NCBI GenBank assembly: GCA_019188255.1
Contig: JAETXT010000005.1
Span: forward strand, 2,604,001 to 2,668,000
DNA from: Verticillium longisporum
Lineage: Eukaryota > Ascomycota > Sordariomycetes > Glomerellales > Plectosphaerellaceae
DNA length: 64,000 nt
Direction: 5' to 3'
The position numbers and the translations under genes are program-made. The notes beneath the pieces were generated by a model. The model was given only the letters and a program-made list of their open reading frames with translations. It did no database searches and was not told the DNA's origin. Within the stretch, counting starts at the first letter, position 1, and each line of letters starts with the position of its first letter. Of this stretch, positions 1-10,817 are shown piece after piece.

Positions 1-1
1 A

Positions 2-1850
2 TCCGTCATGATCCTTGATCTTCCTGGTGGTTGTCCGGCCATACCTACCTCAGCAGCCCTGAAGGATCTGGTATGCCAAGGTAGCCTTTGGGTTGCACGA
101 ACGGGTGCCTGTAGGCTTGAGTTGCACACCAACGTTCATGTGAAAAGCGACGGGAAACATGTTCTTGCAGCAGTGCTGGAAAGAGCGGCCTCGGTATTCG
201 GGCATCTCGCCGTATGTTTGCCCTCGAGATCGCAATCGGCCACCTCTGACATGGCACAGCTTTGGAGCCAACTTGGCGTGCGCCTTGCCCGCGACACTGA
301 CGTTTGCCTCCCATCAAATGTTGCCATGTTTCGTCTTTATCACCCTAGTCTTCATTCAAGCCTTCTGCCCCCGGCAGGCGCTCAAGTTGCCGGTTTCGAA
401 CGACTGACTTGTTCCCTTGACTTCGAGCACAATTCTGACGAAGAGTGCCACAGAATCTCGCGGGCCTCTGTGCAGGCCTCACGAAAGAAGAAAGAGGAGC
501 TCGCAAGAGAGGTTCCAACTTTAGCGTGCCAGTCGACAGAACAAGACGATGACCTCGGCGGTCATTTACCCCCTGCAGGGCATGTTAATTCTATCCATCT
601 CACCACTGTTCAAGTACTGGACCGGCTTCTGGGCAAGTCAACCCTAGAAAGACTTGTAGAAGTCGGCACTATGGCGCTCGTCACAGGACAGCATAAGAGT
701 TCGAAAGGAATCAAACTTGCAAGACAGGGCCTGCCGATACCGTTGACAATATTAGTCCCTGCCGTCTTTCACATGGATTACCTGACTGTACGTCTGGAAT
801 TAGTACAGCCAGCCAGACGCAGCTAACACGATGTAGGCCGTCGCACACAGATCTAAGCTGTTACCCTCCATTGCGTCGGCCATGGCTGGACTTGAGTGGG
901 CACAGCCAGTGAATTTGAGCAAGAATACCGCCGTCGAAACCAAAAGAAAAGCTCCGAAGGATACTACGGAGTTACAGAAACTACTCTGGAAGCTAATCAT
1001 CAGCAAGTTGAAAGCACCACGCATGGCAGTTCAAACGAAGAGCAACACCACAAAGCAGATCTGCAAACCAACCATGAATGCCGCGGTTGTTTCAACCGAA
1101 TTATATGTCTCTACGCAGCATGGCGTGCTCAACAAAAGTTCATTAGTACATGAAGCCCTTGGGAGCACCTCAAATCACGAGCGGTACACCATAGGGTCCT
1201 TCACAAATCACGAGGGTCGAGTATTTGGTGTTGTGGGAGTAGACTCGTGGAGCGATTGGGATGATAGACTCAGTGACACCTCGCAAACATGGCAAGAACC
1301 ACCTCGAGATGGAGTTGATTGTTCGAGTGGTCATGCAGAACATGCATTTCCTGAACTGCCCGATACAGATTTTCCTACTACCACAGACCTTGTGCACAGG
1401 GACGTACAGTGGTCTGACTGGGATAAGGACTCGAGCAGCTTTGAGTGTGGCGACACTTTCCAATCGAGTTCTAAGGTTCATGGTCCACCTCAGAGGTCAC
1501 AGCCATGCCCTAATGGACGGTTTGGCGAATTTGACAGGGCCAGAAGTCCCATGAGTGAAGACTCCTGGGATGAGGACGGCAAGTGGGAGGATGATCCGGC
1601 GTTGAGATCTGCGCAAGGGTTCATTCAACATTCTGGAGGACGCCTTGTCATCTCTGACCAGCCCTGGCCGGATGAACCTATAAACAAGGCTGGCGACCGA
1701 CCGGTAGCCTACAGGATGCCGCCCCTCCCCTCCACTACGGGTGGCTTGCACGGTCTTGAGGAGTGGACAGGCCAGCCGGCATGTGAAGACGAAGATGAAG
1801 ACATGTGGGACGCATGGGACATGAATGATCATTCTGAATTCGAGTGGTAA
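2..1850 (+). CDS. Unknown acidic protein, 5' end outside window
   Basis: The reading frame is open from the left edge, so the true start is not in the window. Two exons are supported. Exon 1 runs to 787. A 49-nt intron at 788-836 has donor GTACGT, branch GCTAACAC and acceptor TAG. Exon 2 runs from 837 to the stop at 1850, and both exons join in phase 0. About 600 residues are visible. The N-terminal half is mixed in composition. The C-terminal half is low in hydrophobics and rich in Asp, Glu, Ser and Trp, with repeated WSDWD-type clusters and an acidic tail (DEDEDMWDAWD). I see no signal peptide, membrane segment or recognised domain in this part. It is probably a regulatory or scaffold protein, but that is a guess from composition. 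Function unknown. Confidence 0.65.
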
Positions 1851-2095
1851 AAGTCTACAGATAGAAATAATGCTTCTTGCCGCAATTGCCGCCAAACCAA
1901 CTTGTGATCTCTGGAGCGCGACGACGAAGAATTTGTACAGAAGCCGTGCCTTCATGCCCGGCATGCCACAGGCTCGGCTCCCAAGAAATAGCATGTATCC
2001 AGATTCGCCATTCGTGCAGGGTCGACGACAATGGTCCTCTGCAACAACCGAGTCCGATGATTGTCCGCTCTTATCGTAAAGCGTCACTGCCACCC

Positions 2096-2305
2096 TCATT
2101 TCTTCCCCGCCGGTTTCTTCTCCTTCTTCTTCTTTTGTTCCGGCTTCAAGGTGGCGAAGTGGATGTACCAGATGAGAAGGCACTGCGCGATGATACCGAC
2201 AAGAACAACAACGAGAACCGTAAAAAGCATCGGCTGGTCGTTCAGGGTGGCCACAGCTTCGTCGCTGGCCCCAATGGACTTCATGAAACCAAATTGGCCG
2301 CTCAT
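2096..2305 (-). CDS. Small single-pass membrane protein, 69 aa
   Basis: Compact ORF with an ATG start and one strong hydrophobic segment at about residues 27-50 (MLFTVLVVVLVGIIAQCLL). It is followed by a Lys-rich tail (KKKKEKKPAGKK) expected to face the cytosol by the positive-inside rule. The N-terminus is polar with no cleavable signal, so it looks like a single-pass protein, probably of the ER or another endomembrane. The low-complexity basic tail and clean hydrophobic core argue that it is a real gene rather than a chance ORF. I do not recognise the family with certainty. It lies 245 bp downstream of, and convergent with, the gene ending at 1850. It faces uS5m across about 1 kb of shared upstream DNA. 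No intron is needed. Confidence 0.6.
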   Translation of the reverse strand: MSGQFGFMKSIGASDEAVATLNDQPMLFTVLVVVLVGIIAQCLLIWYIHFATLKPEQKKKKEKKPAGKK

Positions 2306-3366
2306 GGTGGGCGATTATGGGTGGGCGTTGATATGTGCTGAGTGTGGGTTTACTGGCGACTGAGCGTTCGTAACCGTCAATGGTTTCCTTGCGCGATTGC
2401 AGGTAGACTGTAGTACTGGGAGATATCGCCGATTGCCCTGGCAAGTGTTTATCGGCGCAAGTGTTTATTACAAATGTATAGACGGTGAAAAGGACGAGGA
2501 CTTTGGATGGGGTATCGAGTATCGAGTGCGCCAGTCACCGGATGAAGAAATGGACGATGCGAACTGGCTGGTTGCCGAACGGGCAGGAAACGACAGAGAA
2601 TGAGCGCGTACGAAAAGGTGGTTGGAGTTGAACTCGGAAAGACAAGGAGAAAAGAAAGAGAGGCCACTCGACGATGGGTCTTGAAACGGGAGACGTCAGA
2701 TCGTACTCGCACGACTCCAGGGCTTGGTACGGACCAAGCTCTGGACCAGGCGCTGGCGACCAGTGCACAGCGTGGAGCGAGCAGCCCTGTGGAGGCGCGA
2801 CGAGGGTGCCGTGCTCCCCCATCTCCGGGGGGGCAGTCAGTAAAGGGGTTTGGTATGTGTTTCACAGTTGCGCCAGAGTCGACTGATTCCTCCAAAGGCG
2901 TGGCCCGGTGGCTCGATAAACGGCGCAGATGCCTGTGAGAATGTTCGCTGTGACATGACGAGAAGAAGGCTGTAGAGTGCTCCTTCAGAATGATCTGGAA
3001 GTTCACCTGGTCACAAACGAGCTTGGATGCCCATGGGCTGACTCCCATGGGTACATTTAATTACTGAGCAGTTACTGAGAGGGGCTAATAAACCGATCCA
3101 AACCACCTGGGCGGCAGGCAAATCTTGCTTAGATAAGCGAAGAGTACCCAATCATGTGACTTCGTGTATAGACTTGACGCAGCCAATGGACAGTGTAGGA
3201 CACAGAGCTCTGTGGATCTCCATCGTGGTCCAAAAATTGTCCAATTCGAGTGTCGCGCGACATCAAGCTGCACCTCCTGCTCGCCGACATCTCGAATCCA
3301 CACCCGACGACGACGTCCAATTGCTGCCAAATCTGAGCAGGCGTGAGCCTCAGATATTCAGCAGCC
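2306..3366. other. Shared upstream region between two divergent genes
   Basis: No convincing coding sequence. It separates the small membrane protein (minus) from uS5m (plus), so it probably holds both promoters. A 12-bp direct repeat GCAAGTGTTTAT occurs at 2441-2452 and 2457-2468. It contains a TGTTTAT core like forkhead sites, but any role is unproven. Confidence 0.5.
3183..3187 (+). promoter_or_regulatory. CCAAT box upstream of uS5m
   Basis: CCAAT pentamer (context AGCCAATGGA) about 180 bp before the uS5m start codon. The spacing and orientation fit the HAP-complex sites common in fungal promoters. Assigned from sequence only. Confidence 0.35.
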
Positions 3367-4918
3367 ATGAACGCGGCACGCCCGACATCGGGTCTCCTCT
3401 CGCGGTGCCTACGACAGTCCGCCCCGACAGGCTCCTCTGCCCCTTGCCGCTCCTTTCAGACCTCCGCCGCGAAGCTCAAGAAGAGGTCACGATTCAAGAA
3501 CATCAAGGCATCCGAGCTAGGCCTGACAAAGCCCTCCGCCACGAAGGCCTTTGCCGCCCAGAATTTCCCTGACTACACCGAGCAGGAGAAGGAGTTTCTT
3601 CGCGAGAAGTACACCCCGGAGCAGTTCGAGGCTCTCGAGGCTGGCGAGGCCGCCATCGACCCAAAGGACTTGACCCTGCAGGGCCGGATACGAAACGATC
3701 CCTACCGCTTTGAGTACCTCGAGGACTTCGCGACCGTGCAGCCCGTCATCGATGCCAAGCCAAAACAGCCCATCGTCCCGCGGGAGGCTGAGTTCCTCGG
3801 CAAGAAGGAGTGGGTGGACAAGTACATCGACACACTCGCCGACCATGCCGAGACCAAGATGCAGGATACCATCGGCAAGGCCGTCGCGCGGGCGCTGCGC
3901 AAGGTCAAGCAGACCAACCCTGACAAGATCGACTTCACGGAGGAGGAGCTCGTCGAGCTCGAGAACAACCCCGAGCTGAGGCGAAAGTACATCATCGAGG
4001 AGTCGGACGATGGGCTCTGGGCGAGCGCCCAAGCCGAGCGCAAGGCGAATCCCAACGCCGAGATTCCGGGCGAGGAGTGGTGGGACAAGATCGATGAGAC
4101 GTTCTACGAGGAACTCGAGGCCGAGTTTGAAAAGACGCCAGCCCGCTTGTGGAGACGGACAGGCTCAAGGTGTGGAAGGCGATCGACAACGAGGTCGGCA
4201 GCTCAGCGTTGGCACCCGAGCTGGGCAAAGTTGAGGGTGTGAAGGGTCAGTACAAAGACGTCGAGGATCCCGAGGATCAGGGTCTCGACTCGTCTGGCCA
4301 GTACGGAGACGTTAAGAAAGCGTTGAACTTTAAGATGAAGGAGGTTCTCAGCATCCTGACCAAGAAGCTGGTTTCTCGCTCCGTCTCTAACCAGACGCGT
4401 CTCGGCAAGATCCGGAGCTACAGCGTCATGGTCGTGGCTGGCAATTCGAACGGCCGACTGGGGTTGGGCATGGCCAAGTCCACGGATGCTCTGATCGCTT
4501 CCACCACTGCCAGGCTGTTGGCCCTGCGCAACATGAGGCCTATCCGGCGATACGAGAACCGTACCATCTTCGGCACGGTTGAGAAGAAGATTTCCGGCAC
4601 AGTCGTGAAGCTTGAGGCCCGTCCTCCTGGTATGTGCTTACAACCTCTGATCCGTCTGTCCATCTCCCATCGATGACCCAGCTGACACAATCCCACAGGA
4701 TTCGGCCTTCGCGTGTCCCACCGTCTCTTCGAGATGGCTCGCCTTGCTGGCATTCACGATCTGGCGGGCAACATTCCGCGATCCAAAAACCCCATGAACA
4801 CCGTCAAGGCGGCGTTCGAGGCGCTGACGAACCAGCCCGACCCGGAGCAGATCGCCATCGGGCGGGGAAGAAGCTGGTGGATGTGAGAAAGGTCTACTAC
4901 GGTGGATCTGTGTATTAA
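3367..4918 (+). CDS. mrps5: Mitochondrial ribosomal protein uS5m
   Basis: Small-subunit protein of the mitochondrial ribosome. The ATG at 3367 opens a typical Arg/Ser-rich mitochondrial presequence (MNAARPTSGLLSRCLRQ, then CRSFQTSAA). The S5 N-terminal RNA-binding fold follows (IRSYSVMVVAGNSNGRLGLG), then the C-terminal S5 domain (GFGLRVSHRLFEMARLAGI) and the ending VRKVYYGGSVY. A 69-nt intron at 4630-4698 (GTATGT, branch GCTGACACA, CAG) is clear. The frame breaks twice: one C appears missing in the run at 4142-4144 and one G in the run at 4864-4867. With both restored the gene has 494 codons plus stop and reads through without a break. As an essential conserved gene, assembly error is more likely than decay. 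It is convergent with DAD3. Confidence 0.9.
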
Positions 4919-5164
4919 AAGAAGGGGAGTTCGTAATTCTCGTTGGATTGTTGTATCAACACTGTACATTGCCAGCGACGCAGCTAGATCTCTCCCAAGT
5001 GTCATATCTGATTCGTCTCGTGTCTTCATTTCTGCCTGGGTATCGTGTCCTGTCCGTCCTACACCGCTGCTCTATGTGTCGCTTATCGTAATGCCCTGCC
5101 ATGATTTTGCCGCAGAGCTTGGGTGATGGGTTCCAAGCTGCAATCCTGCTGTAGTCCCACCGTT

Positions 5165-5513
5165 CTAGTTCTCCTCGTGCTGGCCGCCCCAATCAATCTC
5201 TTGCTGCAGCACAATGCTGTACACGCTCGCCTTCAACAGCGTGAACACCAGGCTCGTCTTGCGCTCCAGCTCCCTCAGCCCGTCGAGGATCTCGGTGCTC
5301 GGCAGACCGCTCATATTGTCCAGCACGGATGCCAGCTATTCGCATCAGAACCTCGTCAGCAGACTGTCTTCTCCGCCACGTTCTTCCAGAGCAGGAGGGG
5401 CGGTACCTTTTCATATTCTCCGCTAGCCGCTCATATTCTTCCAGGACCTCCTGTTCCAGGGGCGAGAGATCGGGCTGCTGCGCCAGCAGGTGGGCGTCGC
5501 GGGACTGTTCCAT
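5165..5513 (-). CDS. dad3: DASH/DAM1 complex subunit DAD3
   Basis: Kinetochore protein of the DASH ring that couples chromosomes to spindle microtubules. Exon 1 (5513-5407) encodes the family N-terminus with SPLEQEVLEEYERLAENMK. The second exon encodes LDNMSGLPSTEILDGLRELE and KTSLVFTLLKASVYSIVLQQ, both hallmarks of DAD3, and ends at 5165. An intron starts with GTACCG at 5406 and has CTGAC near its 3' end. The natural acceptor AATAG at 5336 leaves the exon one base short, consistent with a lost G just after it. An acceptor at 5310 gives an intact frame but deletes about ten conserved residues. In-frame codons extend upstream to 5687, but the ATG at 5513 fits the usual family length of roughly 90-95 residues. 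Confidence 0.85.
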
Positions 5514-5971
5514 GGCGCAAGTCGGAGCGGTCGGCCTGGGAAGAGGCGGCAGACTGGTGGCTTTGAACGCGATGGGCTCCTCGGGAACGCGCTGCACCGG
5601 GAAGTTTGGCGTGGACCCCGCGGTTGATGTAACTGAGTAGGTACTGTACTTAGGCGCTCCCCGCAGTTGCACATCGACCAATGACAAGACTCAACCAATC
5701 CAACGATAAAACCACCTTCACGTCAGGTACCATAAAGGACGACATCAGTTGCGGCTTGACCTCATGTTGGTAAACAATGCATCACTGAATAGCATTGAAT
5801 CTGAGAGCAGAGGGAATTTCATCCATTTATGTGTCGTTAAGCCAGATATTAAAAGGACATCACTGGTAAGTCGATCACAGACTGAGCGTTTCATGAATGG
5901 ATCGGGTTTGAAATGGATCACTGGTCACCCATCATCATGCGACATGAACTTCCCACAAGGACCGCTCCACC
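5514..5971. other. Intergenic, DAD3 upstream region
   Basis: No gene seen. The sequence is unremarkable and leads into the 5S rRNA gene. It presumably holds the DAD3 promoter, including a CCAAT (ACCAATGAC) near 5690 on the plus strand. Confidence 0.4.
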
Positions 5972-6090
5972 ACATACGACCATACCTACTGGAAAACTCG
6001 GGATCCCGTCCGCTCTCCCTTTGATAAACCAGTAAGGGCCGGACCAGTAGTTGGGTGGGTGACCACCAGCGAATCCTCGGTGTTGTATGT
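5972..6090 (+). rRNA. rrn5: 5S ribosomal RNA
   Basis: The sequence begins ACATACGACCATA and ends GTTGTATGT, whose ends pair as helix I. It contains the highly conserved blocks ATCCCGTCCGCTC and AGTAGTTGGGTGGGTGACC, then CACCAGCGAATCC. This is the fungal 5S signature, including the internal control region for TFIIIA and Pol III. The helix II arms (CCTACTGG and CCAGTAAGG) remain complementary although their sequence departs from the type I remember as common in Neurospora. Compensated stems of this kind suggest a functional variant rather than a relic. A single dispersed copy outside the rDNA repeat is normal in Pezizomycotina. Confidence 0.93.
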
Positions 6091-6093
6091 TTT
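6090..6093 (+). terminator. Pol III terminator of 5S rRNA
   Basis: A TTTT run starts at the last base of the mature 5S sequence, as expected for RNA polymerase III release. Confidence 0.7.
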
Positions 6094-6766
6094 GGAATTT
6101 TGCTCCGTGAAGTGCTCCGTTTCGTGACCCAAACGTCTTACTCGTCCGTCACCAAATTGAGTAGGACCAGCAGATTCTCCCAGCTCAAAGCTTGTCGTCA
6201 TTTCATAGGGTCTGTATGACATAACGACAGCATCCACATTGTCGACCGAGCAGTGGTTCAAGACTTAGACACTTCGTTAATATGCAGAAAAAGTGATCCA
6301 TAGCAGTTACAGCGACAGCAGCTGGAAAATAATTGGCATATGTTCCCTTTCTTTCCCTATAACGCCAGGCCGATCATAACTCCCAAGACGCAAGCATGTT
6401 GTTTTGAGCGCAATAAGAAGCCAAGATAATCAGTCGACCCGTGATGCGACCAGAATGGACTTGGTCACAGAGACATCCGAAATTCACCGTCCTCCGCACG
6501 CTCTCCCCTTTCCATTCTCCGTTTCATATATGTTCAGCCTCTTCCAGGCGTTAATGAGAGTTAATGACACTTTGGTGCGTGCCATCGTGTGCGTGTGTGT
6601 GCATGTGCGTGGGCATTTGTTATGGTTTCGCAAGCGGGCTCGTCCATGTTGCGAGTTCTAGGTCCGAGAGGCGGCGTGCTGCTCCAGTGATGTAGTGCAG
6701 TATAGCATGGCGTGCGGAAGCACATGCCTCCACCGCTCAAGACTTGAAGAGCCCCAAGCCGATTGA
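6094..6766. other. Intergenic between 5S rRNA and NRC-2 3' end
   Basis: No gene recognised. It contains a short GT-rich stretch near 6586-6612. It probably includes the 3' UTR of the kinase gene. Confidence 0.4.
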
Positions 6767-8836
6767 CTACCTTTGGTGGTGATGGCCTTGGTGATGATGG
6801 TCATCGTCTCCGTCATGGTGCAAGGTGACGCTGTTGAACTCCTCGAAGGGGTCCACAACAGGCTCGCCAGGTGTTGCCAATCCGCTGTCCAAAGGAAACC
6901 CCTTGAGGTTCATCGGCCGAGACCTGCCAAAGTCGACACTCTCGCTTTCCTTGACGTTGCGGAAATTGACCGTGTCAATACCACGGCCCTGGTTGGGTAC
7001 AATAGGAGGCTTCATGTGTCGAATCAGGGCCCATTGCGTAGTGCGGAAGAACTGGTGCGCCTTGATGTCAGAAGCGCCAGCTTTGGCGCCGAGTCTTCGG
7101 TTTTCATCCTTGATCAACAGCTTCCGGATTAAAGACTTGCAAAGACTTTACGGATGTTAGTGATTGGCTGATCCCTCCTTCGCTGGGCGAACTTACGTGG
7201 AAATTTGCGGCGTGCCAGCAGTGTCTGGGAACGGGATATCCTCCCTAAGGATATTGGCGAACGTCCCGTTCCTGTTCTTTCCCTTGAAGGGCGTTGTGCC
7301 GTAAAGCATCTCATAAATGAGAATACCCAGCGTCCACCAATCCACCGCACTCGTGTGACCGCTGCCCTTAATCACCTCTGGCGCGATGTACTCCTCCGTA
7401 CCCACGAAGGAGTTCGTGCGGAAGTTGGCGATGCATGACCTCGTGTCAATGTGGAGGGACGCTTCTTTGGTGCTGCCATTCTTTCCAATGATCATGGTCG
7501 GCTTGCCGCCAGGATCAGACTGCTTGGACAGATCGAAGTCTGACAACATGATGTGACCCGACTGGTGGAGGAGAATATCTAGATACGTCAGAAATGGTCT
7601 TACGACGGAGAAGAACCTCACTTACTCTCTGGCTTCAAGTCGCGGTAGATGAACCCCATCAAATGAAGGTACTCTAGAGCAGCCGTGACTTCGGCAGCGT
7701 AGAACCGGGCATCCTCCTCAGGAATGCATTTGCCTGGCCGTGTCTGCAGCGCACGGAAGAACTCTCCACCGCTGCAGTATTCCATGCACAGGTAGAGGTA
7801 GTCCTCCGACTGGAAGGAATGGTATAGAGTAACGATGAAGGGGTGGTTACTCGTAGCCAGGATCTCCTGCTCGGCCAGGGCTCGCTTGATCTTGTTGCGC
7901 TTGATCATCTCCTTCTTGCTCAGGACTGGACGGGTTATTAGCAATGATCACCGAGCCAAACATGACAGCAGACGCACCTTTCATGGCATACAACCGCGTG
8001 CTCTTCTTCTCCCGCACCAGGTAGACCTTGCCCACATCTCCCTTGCCGATGAGCTTTATCTTATCAAAGCTCTGAGGCCCAACCTCGACGTCGCGGACCT
8101 TGATCGAGTTGGAGCTGTACGTCCGCCTGAATGCTAGCGCGGTCCTGTTCGGCGGCGGCAGGCCGGCGAGAACGTCCTTATCTGGGTTGGATGATGTCGA
8201 GGTGCTGCCGACGGTGGAGACGGCCTTCAGGTCGGACGAGTTGACAAGCTCGAGAGTACCAGAGTCCTTGTGAACGACGACCGGGTCTTTGCCTAGCTCG
8301 GCCGTGGCGGGACGCTCGTCGCTGCCCTTTCCCTTGGCAGCCTTGGAGAAGAGACCCTGGGCGTTCGGGGCGCTGGCAACCCTTCTAAGCTTCCTCGCCA
8401 GCTCTTCCCGGCCTGCGTTCGTGGCATGCTTGTCGGGGCCGCCGTTGGTCGATTCGGCCTTGAAGCTCGGTGTGTCAGGCGGGCTCGGTGGCACGGAGCC
8501 CTCGTTGTGGTGACGCAGGCCAGGCTGGCCTTGGTGGGCAAAGTAGGGGTTCGCGTGGGCTGTCGGACTGAGGGCCTCGTCGAGCGGGTTGCCCTCGCTG
8601 GCGGACGTGTTGGTTCTCAGGCGACCGACGGTGGTTTTGAAGAACGACGTGTTACGGATGGATGACTTCTCGGGTTTGGCGGGAGGGCTTTCTTGGGCAA
8701 ATGTCTTGTCGGCGTCTTTGTCTTTTGTCTTCTCGCTATCTTTGCCGGCGCCATTGACGTTGATCCGGAAGAGGTTCTTCAGCCTCTGGTTGAATTGGTT
8801 GGTCGTGCTCCCATTCTGGGGTTTGGAGGCAGGCAT
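6767..8836 (-). CDS. nrc-2: AGC-family protein kinase NRC-2 (Fpk1/Kin82 type)
   Basis: Ser/Thr kinase of the group that in yeast activates phospholipid flippases (Fpk1/2) and in Neurospora represses conidiation (NRC-2). Four exons: 8836-7978, 7925-7626, 7578-7197 and 7145-6767. They are separated by introns of 52, 47 and 51 nt with canonical borders, giving 639 residues. The N-terminal 240 residues are Ser/Thr-rich and disordered. The kinase domain shows the Gly loop [15 protein letters not shown] lysine YAMK, catalytic YRDLKPEN, a DFD metal motif (DFDLSKQ) where most kinases have DFG, and [14 protein letters not shown] is the usual form in this subgroup. The tail is His/Asp-rich ([11 protein letters not shown]). 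The ATG at 8836 ([10 protein letters not shown]) is chosen because it begins the conserved region. An in-frame upstream start would add 95 low-complexity residues. The upstream region is almost 2 kb, fitting a regulated gene. Confidence 0.93.
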
Positions 8837-10817
8837 CTCGGTGTTGTGACGGTCATGCGACCAGGGCTGCCATGGCTCGAGGGAGGGTGCAAGTTGTAGT
8901 GTTGGCGGTGCAGGTTGATGAGGCCTGGTGTTGATGAGAGGACAGTTTGGGGAACGGCGAGGTCGAGAGCCGGCGATGGCGGATGGCGGGAGTCGCAGCA
9001 GCGGGTGCAGGAGGATAGGATGGGCAGGCCGGCTTACGGATCCAACCCAGTGGCCAGATGAGCATGCATGGGGGAGGGTTCGATGGAATGGGGGTGGCAG
9101 GCGCGTGTGTGTGCTACCCAAGGCGGACAGGACAGGCCAGGCATTGTCTACCTATAGCGGGCAGGCCAGGTGCGGCTTTTCCTTCCCCCTCTGTCAGGTG
9201 CCTCCTACCTACCTGGTACCTACCTGGTAATCACAGAGCGGCGAGCGACCTGGCAGGCCGGGATTGATTGCGGTGTCCAGCGACCCCCAGTAATGGAAGC
9301 CCCTAGCACCCCCAACACCCCTAATGGTGGATCAGTGGCGGGCACCGCGGCCTTCCGTACAGCATCTTGTCCCACCGAGAAGGCCCCAAGCCGCCCCGAG
9401 CGTGCATTGCTAGATGCGACCCAAATGCCTACCTCGTAGGATCTCGAATGCTCATTCTCACCACCGGCCCGGACTGTTTCAACAGTATAATACTCAAAAC
9501 TGTGGCCTGCCTTGTGCATTTGAGATTGGAGCGTGAACTTCATCATCAACATTCAAGACCCTTGCTGGAATGAGCGGCTGGCCGCTGCTTGCTTCTTTGA
9601 CACACCTCGGATGCTACATATTCCATGTTTAAGGCCGCAGCATGCGAGACAGCGAAATCGCCGGCAATTACTCCATCAGTCCAGTCATGAGTCTACCACT
9701 CACTACCTACCTAAGGTACTTACTATCTGCCTGGGCTGGCGTCCCCTTTCTTCGCCCACCTGTGGAACACCGCCATGTTGAATCGGGCAGCCAGCAAGAC
9801 ATGGCAATCAGAGTCTGCTTCAGAGAGGAGAAAAATTACTGTCTGGAAGAGTACGCCTGCGTGCGCAACCATTGCCACCACCTAAATAAAGTACCTACCT
9901 CGCCTGCTGTGTTCGTCGGCTGGCTGGTGAGCAACCTGCCTGGGCTGTGTCCCCACGCGTGCTCTCCAACAGCATTTCCCTCCCCGCCCGAAGTTCGATC
10001 GCCCCTTTCCGCTTTTACACTCGCTCGTTCGCTCAACCGGACCGACGCCCCCCCCCTCCTTTTTTTTTTTTGGCGGAGAGCTTAGAAATCCACCAGGTTC
10101 GGTTCTGGGCTCTTTCGGCCGCTTGACTCCTCTCGTCCTGGCGCATTGTCGGCCCATTGGCTAATTTCGAACCAGAGCTGGCCAGAGGACCGCGATGCCT
10201 TTGTCGCGGTGCCTTTGTCGTGGTGCCTCAGCTTCCTTGCCGATGGAGTCATGCAGTCGCAACAGCGTATCCCCCCACTATCCCAGCTCCTGCGTTACTA
10301 TGCGCCCGAAGGCTTATGCCATGCAAACTGACTGACCTACGTGCTGCTCTCCACAAGAAAAAGCCCTGGCGGATGATGTCAGAACCTGGCGTCGAGTGTC
10401 ACAGCTATGGGGGAGCTCTTTGCAGGTGGGACCACGATGCAGCACAAGGCGAATCACAACGACTTCCACCGTGACGCTGCTGAACTCAAGTGTCTACTGA
10501 GCATGTCCACATTGATCGCTCGTGGTATGGCCCTCGATCCTACACTTGGTGGGTTTCGTTGCTTCGTAGGGCTTCGCAGGGCTTTCGCAGGGCCTTGTGG
10601 CTCCAAAAATGCAAAACAAAAATGCGGCGGGTATATTGGAAACGCTATACTCGGCCTACCGCCGGGCCTGGTCGTGTAAGATGGTGATCTCGTTAAACCT
10701 GACACTCGACGCCCGTATTGAGATCCACGTCGCCGAATGTTCCGGTTGAGGCGCAGCACAAACACCATCTTTTTTTTTCCCTCATCCGGATCACACTGAT
10801 ACCCAGTTAGTCTCCGT
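8837..10817. other. Long region between NRC-2 and the zinc-finger gene
   Basis: Nearly 2 kb without a supported gene. It is the 5' side of nrc-2 and the 3' side of the AT-hook gene. It holds three clusters of the TACCTACC motif (9204-9230, 9703-9724, 9891-9900) and a C-run followed by a T-run near 10050-10070. The latter could be a pyrimidine-rich transcription start tract. Confidence 0.45.
9204..9230. repeat. TACCTACC/GGTA repeat cluster
   Basis: Consecutive CTACCTACCTGG and TACCTACCTGG units. Similar short clusters occur at 9703-9724 and 9891-9900, and at several other intergenic sites in the window. Confidence 0.6.

Noticed and set aside
1497..2444. 315-codon minus-strand ORF
   Set aside because: Overlaps the unknown acidic gene and the small membrane protein; composition looks random.
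5310..5406. Alternative 97-nt intron for DAD3
   Set aside because: Keeps frame but removes about ten residues (RLASVLDNM) that the family needs; a one-base loss at the nearer acceptor is simpler.
8837..9121. Upstream in-frame start for NRC-2
   Set aside because: Would add 95 Pro/His/Arg-rich residues not expected in the family; conserved sequence begins at 8836.
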